Made by a program: the position numbers and the translations under genes
Shown: positions 7,810 to 11,984 of the stretch, one piece after another
Numbering within the stretch: the first letter of the stretch is position 1
Layout: the number at the start of each line of letters is the position of its first letter
Origin: JBDTNK01 sp039933775
Lineage (GTDB): Bacteria > Chloroflexota > Limnocylindria > QHBO01
DNA: 14,133 bases
Direction of reading: 5' to 3'
Assembly (NCBI GenBank): GCA_039933775.1
Contig: JBDTNK010000051.1
Coordinates: 1 to 14,133 of the forward strand
The notes under the pieces: model-generated
Told to the model about the DNA's origin: nothing
Seen by the model: the letters and a program-made list of their open reading frames with translations, nothing else
Database searches by the model: none

Positions 7810-8272
7810 CAACTGATCGTATCAGCCGCACCAGGGCGGCTAGCGGATCAATGGCGTGTTGCAGGCCATCCATCGCATCGTCCGCCGCGCGATTGAATGC
7901 GCGGCGACCGGCCAGGCCAAAGAGGCCCCGCGGGCCACGCAGCCGGATGTCGGCGCGCCAGCTGATGCGCGTGTCCTCGTCCAGGTCGGTGAAGCGCACC
8001 ACCTCGAGTGACCGCAGCCGCTCGCCTTCGCCGGAGAGCTCCAGGCGCATCGGGCGATCGAGCTCGGTGATCTCGTAGCGCATCGACGTCGTGCCGCGCC
8101 CCATCTCCACGACGAGCTGATAGAGGCTGCCCATGTGCGGCTGGCCCGCGCTCAAACGCTCCGAGGTGATGACGGCGGGATTCCAGCGCACCGCGTGCTC
8201 GAAGGCAACGACGTAGTCGAACGCCTCCTCGATGGGCCTCGCCACGAGGATCGAGCGCTCGATGATGGCCAC
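7799..8272 (-). CDS. SRPBCC (START-like / polyketide cyclase-dehydrase) family protein
   Basis: 157 residues from a GTG at 8270-8272. The sequence 'AIIERSILVARPIEEAFDYVV' followed by 'HAVRWNPAVITSERL' and later 'ISWRADIRLRGPRGLFGL' then an amphipathic C-terminal helix is the usual helix-grip pattern of SRPBCC proteins, which bind hydrophobic ligands in a deep cavity. Ligand and reaction, if any, cannot be told. An upstream in-frame extension to 8362 is antisense-like and inside the dehydratase gene, so I reject it. The start is one base after the dehydratase TGA (TGAgGTG), and its own stop overlaps the start of the membrane protein, which makes it the middle gene of a compact operon. Confidence 0.85.
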   Translation of the reverse strand: MAIIERSILVARPIEEAFDYVVAFEHAVRWNPAVITSERLSAGQPHMGSLYQLVVEMGRGTTSMRYEITELDRPMRLELSGEGERLRSLEVVRFTDLDEDTRISWRADIRLRGPRGLFGLAGRRAFNRAADDAMDGLQHAIDPLAALVRLIRSVDDR

Positions 8273-8273
8273 C

Positions 8274-9266
8274 TCAGGCGCGTCCCAGGATGTCGCGCAC
8301 GACGTCCGCGCCAACGGACCGGCCGCTGAGGACAACCGCGACGTTGTGCCCGCCCAGATCACCGGCCCGATGCATCCGCAGCGCGGCGATCCCCAGTGCG
8401 GCGCTGCCTTCGACCAGGAGATGCGGCGTCTCGATCGCCCAGCGCATGGCGTCGGCGATTTCGTCTTCCTCGACGAGCACGATCTCGTCGACGTGGCGCT
8501 TCACGAGCTTCCAGGTGATCGAGTCACGCTCGACGTTGCCGGCCACGCCATCGGCCAGCGTCGGAGCAATGGGCATGGGCTTGGTCCCGCCCGACTGCAG
8601 GAATGCGTACAGCGGCGGTGAGGCCGACGGCTGCACGCCCACGATTCGCACCTCCGGCTTGACCGATTTCACCCACAGACCGATGCCGCTGATGAGGCCC
8701 CCGCCGCCGACCGGCACCACGATCGTATCGACCTCCGGCCAATCCTCGAGGATCTCGAGGCCGACCGTCGCCTGGCCGGCCACCACGTCCGCGTCGTTGT
8801 ACGGCGAGATGTAGGTCGCGATGCCCGCATCGCCGCGCCTACGGCCCTCGGCCTCGGCGTCATCGGCGCTGCGGCCCACGATCTCGATGGTCAGCCGGTC
8901 GGTCTCGGTTGCGCGCAGCGCCCCGAGCTTGGCCGTCGATACGTCGCCGCCCACGAGGATGCTGAGCGTCATGTTGTGCCGCTCAGCAGCATCGGCCATC
9001 GCGAGTGCGTGGTTGCCGGTGCTCGCCGTGACGAGCGGCTGGTCCGGCTGGTCGGCTGCGCGCAGGGCAACCGCGTTCGAGGCACCGCGAATCTTGAACG
9101 CGCCGGTGGGCTGGAGCAGCTCGAGCTTGAGCCGAACCTCGGCCGCGCCGCTCTCCTCGGCGAGCGGCCGCGAGCCTTGGAGCGGCGTGTGGAGCGCCAC
9201 GCCTCGGAGCCGCTGCTGCGCGGCGATGACATCGGTCAGTGAGGGAAGGCGTTGCGAGCTGGGCAC
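8274..9266 (-). CDS. Threonine/serine dehydratase-like PLP enzyme (fold type II)
   Basis: 330 residues, single catalytic domain with no ACT regulatory domain, so more like catabolic threonine ammonia-lyase or serine racemase/dehydratase than biosynthetic IlvA. The PLP lysine is in 'PTGAFKIRGA' (K58), the carboxylate-binding loop is 'ASTGNHALA' (about 81-89), and the phosphate-binding glycine loop is 'VPVGGGGLISG' (about 185-195). Two spots differ from textbook members: the loop ends N-H-A-L-A rather than N-H-A-Q-G, and the C-terminal 'VVLSGRSVG' (about 311-319) replaces the usual S-G-G-N. Substrate is therefore open among hydroxy-amino acids. The GTG at 9264-9266 was chosen because TACACT lies 7 nt upstream; another GTG at 9297-9299 would add 11 residues. 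First gene of a three-gene minus operon, divergent from the toxin-antitoxin pair. Confidence 0.88.
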   Translation of the reverse strand: MPSSQRLPSLTDVIAAQQRLRGVALHTPLQGSRPLAEESGAAEVRLKLELLQPTGAFKIRGASNAVALRAADQPDQPLVTASTGNHALAMADAAERHNMTLSILVGGDVSTAKLGALRATETDRLTIEIVGRSADDAEAEGRRRGDAGIATYISPYNDADVVAGQATVGLEILEDWPEVDTIVVPVGGGGLISGIGLWVKSVKPEVRIVGVQPSASPPLYAFLQSGGTKPMPIAPTLADGVAGNVERDSITWKLVKRHVDEIVLVEEDEIADAMRWAIETPHLLVEGSAALGIAALRMHRAGDLGGHNVAVVLSGRSVGADVVRDILGRA

Positions 9267-9273
9267 GGCTGCG

Positions 9274-9279
9274 AGTGTA
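9274..9279 (-). promoter_or_regulatory. Candidate -10 box for the dehydratase operon
   Basis: TACACT on the minus strand (9279 to 9274) is 7 nt before the GTG start, matching the TANNNT pattern of leaderless promoters. There is no Shine-Dalgarno sequence. The -35 position is not conserved. Confidence 0.45.
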
Positions 9280-9302
9280 ACGGTTCCGAGGATTGACACG
9301 GT

Positions 9303-9317
9303 CGACCATACTGGTCG
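9303..9317. promoter_or_regulatory. Palindromic operator candidate of the toxin-antitoxin pair
   Basis: CGACCA-TAC-TGGTCG is a perfect 6-bp inverted repeat with a 3-bp spacer, ending 3 nt before the antitoxin ATG at 9321. It overlaps CATACT (9307-9312), the best -10 candidate for that gene. A TTGACA lies at 9293-9298. Type II antitoxins usually repress their own promoter through such palindromes, so I infer autoregulation here. Confidence 0.55.
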
Positions 9318-9320
9318 GAT

Positions 9321-9620
9321 ATGAGAACCATGACCGCGATGGACCTGCGCCGACGGCTGGGCGAGGCGCTCGACCGGGCGGCGGCCGGCGAGCGCATCGT
9401 CATCGAGCGCGATAGGCGGCCGCTGGCCGTGCTGGTGCCGTACTCGGAGGCGGCCGCGTCCGGTGAGTCGGAGCAAGAGCGTCTGGCCCGGATCGACGCG
9501 GCGTTCGATCGGCTCGACGCGTTCCGGAAACGGATGTCGAAGAAGTACCCGGATGCCATGGATGCCGCTGCCGCGGTTCGCTGGGACCGCGATCACGGGC
9601 ACTCGGTCGACCGTGACTAG
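9321..9620 (+). CDS. Phd/YefM-family antitoxin
   Basis: 99 residues beginning MRTMTAMDLRRRLGEALDRA, then 'AAGERIVIERDRRPLAVLVPY' with the beta-hairpin of the Phd/YefM fold (about residues 1-50), which dimerises and binds DNA. The C-terminal half (about 55-99) is charged and probably unfolded until it wraps the toxin. It has no Shine-Dalgarno sequence; the start is about 8 nt after CATACT, so a leaderless or nearly leaderless mRNA is likely. It overlaps the toxin start by 8 nt, the usual antitoxin-first order. At 99 residues it is slightly longer than many Phd proteins (70-90). Confidence 0.85.
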   Translation: MRTMTAMDLRRRLGEALDRAAAGERIVIERDRRPLAVLVPYSEAAASGESEQERLARIDAAFDRLDAFRKRMSKKYPDAMDAAAAVRWDRDHGHSVDRD

Positions 9621-10131
9621 GGCGCTGGTGGTCGACGCGTCCGTGGCGATTGCCATCGTTCTGCATGAGCAGCTCGGGGATCGCTTGCACCGGCTGCTGA
9701 TTCGCCGAGCCCGCGACGGGGATCCACTCATCGTGCCAAACACCATTTGGGTCGAGGTCGTGAACGTTCTCGCGCGCCGCTACCGTCAGTCCGCGGACGA
9801 GATCCTCGAGTCCGTCGCGACCCTGGATGGGCTCAGCTTCAGGACGATCGACGCTGGGCGCGTCGGCCTGCTGTCGGTGATCGAGGCCGTCGTGACCCAC
9901 CGGCTGACTGCCTATGACGCCGTCTACCTCGCGCTGGCAGAGAGCAGCGATGCGGATCTGCTGACGCTCGATCAGGAGCTGGCGGCCGCGGCGGGGGACC
10001 GAGCGCTGCCGCTGGGCGGTGGCCAGATCCGTGAGGCGCGAGCGACGTATCGGCTCGAGCCGTGGATCACCTGGGAGGGTTTGGACGACTATCTCGCGGC
10101 CGCGCGGCGTGCGGTGGCCAGTCGGGCCTAG
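9613..10131 (+). CDS. PIN-domain toxin (VapC-like ribonuclease)
   Basis: 172 residues from a GTG that overlaps the antitoxin by 8 nt. The PIN acidic residues are visible: D8 in 'LVVDASVA', E48 in 'NTIWVEVVN', D102 in 'TAYDAVYLALA' and D120 in 'DLLTLDQEL'. These bind Mg2+ or Mn2+ for RNA cleavage; VapC toxins usually cut tRNA or rRNA. Residues after about 135 ('GGGQIREARATYRLEPWITW' and a final helix) extend beyond the usual 130-140-residue PIN domain and are of unknown role. Partner of the Phd-like antitoxin. Its TAG lies within CTAG, which also forms the stop of the converging minus gene. Confidence 0.9.
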   Translation: MTRALVVDASVAIAIVLHEQLGDRLHRLLIRRARDGDPLIVPNTIWVEVVNVLARRYRQSADEILESVATLDGLSFRTIDAGRVGLLSVIEAVVTHRLTAYDAVYLALAESSDADLLTLDQELAAAAGDRALPLGGGQIREARATYRLEPWITWEGLDDYLAAARRAVASRA

Positions 10132-10463
10132 GGACGCGCCGCGGCAAGGAGCCGCATGCGCTGGCTGATCCGCATCAGCTGGCCCAGCCGATCCTCGACC
10201 CGGGCGCGCTCGACCGGTGTCGCCCAGTGGCGCAGCGTGTAATCAATCTCGTGTTTTTGGCGCGTGGCGGTCGCGCGCAGCTCCTCGAGCTCGGCCGCGT
10301 GCTCGTGGCCGGGCGCATCGGTCAGTCGACGATGCGCCTCGAGGATGTCGAGGTAGTACGAGGTCGCCAGGCGATCGAGGTCGCGCTTCGCGCCCTCGTC
10401 CCACGGTTCAGGTGGGCCGCCGTAGCCATAGTGCCGCCAGGTTTGAGTGTCGACGCCCTGCAT
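10128..10463 (-). CDS. Hypothetical helical protein
   Basis: 111 residues beginning MQGVDTQTWRHYGYGGPPEP. After an aromatic/Gly/Pro N-terminus (about 8-22) it is mostly charged helix, including 'RDLDRLATSYYLDILEAHRRL' and two further helices. No membrane segment, signal peptide or known motif is seen. GGAAGGAA (10474-10467, minus strand) stands 3 nt before the ATG, a good Shine-Dalgarno site that favours this start over the ATG six codons upstream. It converges on the PIN toxin with a 4-bp CTAG overlap. A hairpin lies in its probable leader. I do not recognise the family. Confidence 0.68.
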   Translation of the reverse strand: MQGVDTQTWRHYGYGGPPEPWDEGAKRDLDRLATSYYLDILEAHRRLTDAPGHEHAAELEELRATATRQKHEIDYTLRHWATPVERARVEDRLGQLMRISQRMRLLAAARP

Positions 10464-10486
10464 CGGTTCCTTCCGATCCATCTGCG

Positions 10487-10506
10487 CCGGCCAACAACCT
10501 GGCCGG
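10487..10506 (-). promoter_or_regulatory. Leader hairpin upstream of the small helical protein
   Basis: CCGGCCA (10487-10493) and TGGCCGG (10500-10506) are perfectly complementary with a 6-nt loop, 23 nt before the ATG of the minus gene at 10463. It could affect translation of that gene, or be incidental in GC-rich DNA. Confidence 0.3.
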
Positions 10507-10635
10507 TTCGTGCAAGCGACGATATCGGTCAAAGCCCGATGGGGACAGAGTGCCGAGTGGGCTATGCGGCCCGGTACATTGCGGCGTGCACGCACGCACC
10601 GATCTGCGGCCGTCTGGTGCGCAGCGTGTCCCTGT

Positions 10636-10644
10636 TGGTAGAAT
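10636..10644 (+). promoter_or_regulatory. Extended -10 promoter for tRNA-Gln
   Basis: TGGTAGAAT contains TG-n-TAGAAT, an extended -10 element 13 nt before the tRNA 5' end, which puts the transcript start about 7 nt upstream of the tRNA. No good -35 box is visible, as is common with extended -10 promoters. Confidence 0.55.
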
Positions 10645-10657
10645 GGCTGCCGCACGT

Positions 10658-10732
10658 TGGGGTGTGGCCAAGCGGTAAGGCGCCTGACTCTGGATCAGGA
10701 GATCGAAGGTTCGAATCCTTCCGCCCCAGCCA
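10658..10732 (+). tRNA. tRNA-Gln (anticodon CTG), CCA encoded
   Basis: A complete cloverleaf. The acceptor stem TGGGGTG (10658-10664) pairs with CGCCCCA (10722-10728), followed by discriminator G and encoded CCA (10730-10732). The D arm is GCC-AAGCGGTAA-GGC. The anticodon stem is CCTGA/TCAGG with loop CTCTGGA, giving anticodon CTG at 10690-10692, which reads CAG glutamine codons. The T arm contains GGTTCGAATCC. The 5' half closely resembles other bacterial tRNA-Gln genes. Confidence 0.97.
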
Positions 10733-10772
10733 ACTCCGCGTGGCTGTGGTCGCGCCTTTCTCTACCGCCGCG

Positions 10773-10889
10773 TGACCGAAACAGCGCTTGGGATGGAGCT
10801 CACCGGACTGACGGCCACGGGGTGACATGTTCGGCCGATGAGGCGCCGGAATTTCGCCGGATCGGCCGTCTCAAGCGCTGTTTCGGTCA
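10773..10889. ncRNA. Candidate structured RNA or folded-DNA element with an 18-bp inverted repeat
   Basis: TGACCGAAACAGCGCTTG (10773-10790) is exactly complementary to 10872-10889. If transcribed on the plus strand, the stem can continue six more pairs inward with two G-U pairs (10791-10796 with 10866-10871). The 81-nt interior contains an 8-bp perfect stem CGGCCGAT/ATCGGCCG (10832-10839 with 10861-10868) enclosing GGCG/CGCC, and a weaker TCACC/GGTGA stem (10800-10804 with 10821-10825). The inner extension and the 8-bp stem compete, so two folds are possible. It starts 40 nt after tRNA-Gln and could be read through from it. A mobile-element remnant is the alternative; no target-site duplication is evident. 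Confidence 0.35.
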
Positions 10890-11003
10890 TCGGGTGACAA
10901 TGCCGCGGAGCCCGAGCGGCATGATCGCTGAGAGCAGGCCGCCAATCGGCGTGTGCCATCATCGTTGTGCACCGAGTCAGCGCCGCGGACCTAGCCCGGC
11001 GAA

Positions 11004-11020
11004 TTGCCCTGAACGGGCAA
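11004..11020 (+). promoter_or_regulatory. Hairpin just before the receiver gene's Shine-Dalgarno site
   Basis: TTGCCC and GGGCAA form a perfect 6-bp stem around TGAAC, ending 6 nt before GGAGG (11027-11031). Its place in the leader could modulate ribosome access. Confidence 0.35.
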
Positions 11021-11026
11021 CACTAC

Positions 11027-11031
11027 GGAGG
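11027..11031 (+). promoter_or_regulatory. Shine-Dalgarno site deciding the receiver gene start
   Basis: GGAGG directly abuts the ATG at 11032 but lies 6 nt before the ATG at 11038, so the second ATG is the likely start. This contrasts with the leaderless starts on the left of the window. Confidence 0.7.
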
Positions 11032-11037
11032 ATGATC

Positions 11038-11481
11038 ATGGCCCGCATCACTGTCGTCAATGACAATCGCGAGTTTCTCGAACTCATCGGCGAGATTCTC
11101 AACGACGATCAGCACCATGCGACGCTGGTGGACGGCGACCTACCCGACGCGCTGGATCGCATTCGCGACTCAGGGCCGGATGTGCTGATGATCGACCTGC
11201 GGCTGGGCGAGGACGAGCTGCACGGCTGGGCCATCGCGCAGCAAGTCCGTCGCGATCCTCAGCTCGACGCGTTGCCGATCCTGGTGTGCAGCGCCGATAT
11301 ACACGCGCTGGCCATGATCGAGGAGCAGCTGGCGGAATCTCACAACGTCGTCGCGATGAGCAAGCCGTTCAGCCTGGACGCCTTCACTGCGGTGATCGAG
11401 AAGCTCTCGTCAGAGTCGAATCGGAACGCGACTGGCTCGGCTCGTCGGCCTGAGTCAGCATCTCCAGCTCCAGTTGGTTGA
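11038..11481 (+). CDS. Single-domain response regulator (receiver only)
   Basis: 147 residues. The receiver domain covers about 3-123: 'ITVVNDNREFLELIGEIL' opens it with N8-D9 in place of the usual Asp-Asp pair; the phosphoacceptor is D53 in 'DVLMIDLRLG'; the conserved Ser/Thr is S85 in 'ILVCSAD'; and the conserved lysine is K109 in 'MSKPF'. No output domain follows, only a 25-residue Ser/Ala/Pro-rich tail. Such proteins act by phosphorelay or by binding partner proteins in the cytoplasm. The start is fixed by GGAGG 6 nt upstream. The nearest signalling partner is the multi-GAF protein 504 bp downstream; whether they work together is not shown. Confidence 0.9.
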   Translation: MARITVVNDNREFLELIGEILNDDQHHATLVDGDLPDALDRIRDSGPDVLMIDLRLGEDELHGWAIAQQVRRDPQLDALPILVCSADIHALAMIEEQLAESHNVVAMSKPFSLDAFTAVIEKLSSESNRNATGSARRPESASPAPVG

Positions 11482-11653
11482 GTTCGCCAACCCTCGAGCC
11501 GTCATGATCGGCGCGCCGGATCTCCGCCAGGATCTGGAGCGCGCGGCTGCTGGCCTCTGCGCGATTGTCCGCCGCCAACGGCTGTTGAGCCACGGCGCGC
11601 CACGTGACCCGTAGCGTCCTGATGCGAAGGCGGAGATCCGCGCGACGGTCCAT
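11384..11653 (-). CDS. Possible small hypothetical protein, antisense to the receiver gene end
   Basis: 89 residues from the ATG at 11651-11653, beginning MDRRADLRLRIRTLRVTWRA and largely charged helix up to 'LNQLELEMLTQA' (about 68). The first 65 codons mostly end in G or C, as expected for coding DNA here, and GAGG lies 9 nt before the ATG. The last 32 codons run antisense to the receiver gene's low-complexity tail and look less gene-like. No family is recognised. It may be real, a decayed gene, or chance. Confidence 0.38.
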   Translation of the reverse strand: MDRRADLRLRIRTLRVTWRAVAQQPLAADNRAEASSRALQILAEIRRADHDGSRVGELNQLELEMLTQADEPSQSRSDSTLTRASRSPQ

Positions 11654-11766
11654 GGCCGCCCCTCAGCAACATCAAGGCCAGAGGCACAGCTGACTGCCGG
11701 CTCTTCGGGGTCGTTCCGGCTCCCGTACGTCCGGCACATCGGTTGGACGTTTCCGCGACTGACTAG

Positions 11767-11786
11767 GCGAGTGTCCGGGCACTCGC
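11767..11786. repeat. Perfect 7-bp inverted repeat GCGAGTG/CACTCGC
   Basis: GCGAGTG (11767-11773) and CACTCGC (11780-11786) flank TCCGGG. It could be a hairpin in the GAF gene leader, a terminator for upstream transcription (no T run follows), or an operator. It lies about 200 bp before the GAF gene start. Confidence 0.4.
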
Positions 11787-11973
11787 TGATTGATACAGCG
11801 CGGTGGCCTTGCCTCCTTCGAATGCTTTGACCGCCTCACGGCCGGCTCGCATCGGTCTCGGAGGTCGACTGGACGCTCGAGCCTGTGACGGCGTCAGCAA
11901 TCACCGACGCGGGGTAGGCATGGCAGGCAGAATAGCCGCGCGATTGCCGCCGGCAGCCGCAGCGCCTTGGCCC

Positions 11974-11980
11974 GAGGAGG
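11974..11980 (+). promoter_or_regulatory. Strong Shine-Dalgarno site for the multi-GAF gene
   Basis: GAGGAGG, a perfect anti-16S match, lies 4 nt before the GTG at 11985. It supports this GTG as the start, since no upstream in-frame codon has a comparable site. Confidence 0.75.
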
Positions 11981-11984
11981 CGAC

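Larger units (their letters stand above)
10733..11037. other. Structured 305-bp intergenic region between tRNA-Gln and the receiver gene
   Basis: No gene is convincing here. It holds the large inverted-repeat element (10773-10889), a 6-bp hairpin TGCCGC/GCGGCA (10901-10906 and 10916-10921), a 6-bp hairpin TTGCCC-TGAAC-GGGCAA (11004-11020) and the Shine-Dalgarno site of the receiver gene. Short open frames crossing it lack start signals. Confidence 0.6.
11654..11984. other. Intergenic region before the GAF gene
   Basis: 331 bp without a convincing gene. It contains the hairpin at 11767-11786 and the GAF gene's Shine-Dalgarno site at its end. Short frames here are antisense or out of phase with the downstream gene. 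No clear sigma-70 promoter is visible. Confidence 0.5.

Noticed and set aside
9267..9746. Upstream extension of the dehydratase on the minus strand
   Set aside because: It would cover the antitoxin and toxin start in antisense. The conserved dehydratase begins after the GTG at 9266.
10658..10732. tRNA-Gln as an integration site for a mobile island
   Set aside because: No integrase gene and no direct repeat of the tRNA 3' end is seen downstream within the window.
10773..10889. Reading the 18-bp inverted repeat as a MITE or insertion sequence
   Set aside because: No matching target-site duplication flanks it and no transposase is in the window. It is kept as an unexplained structured element.
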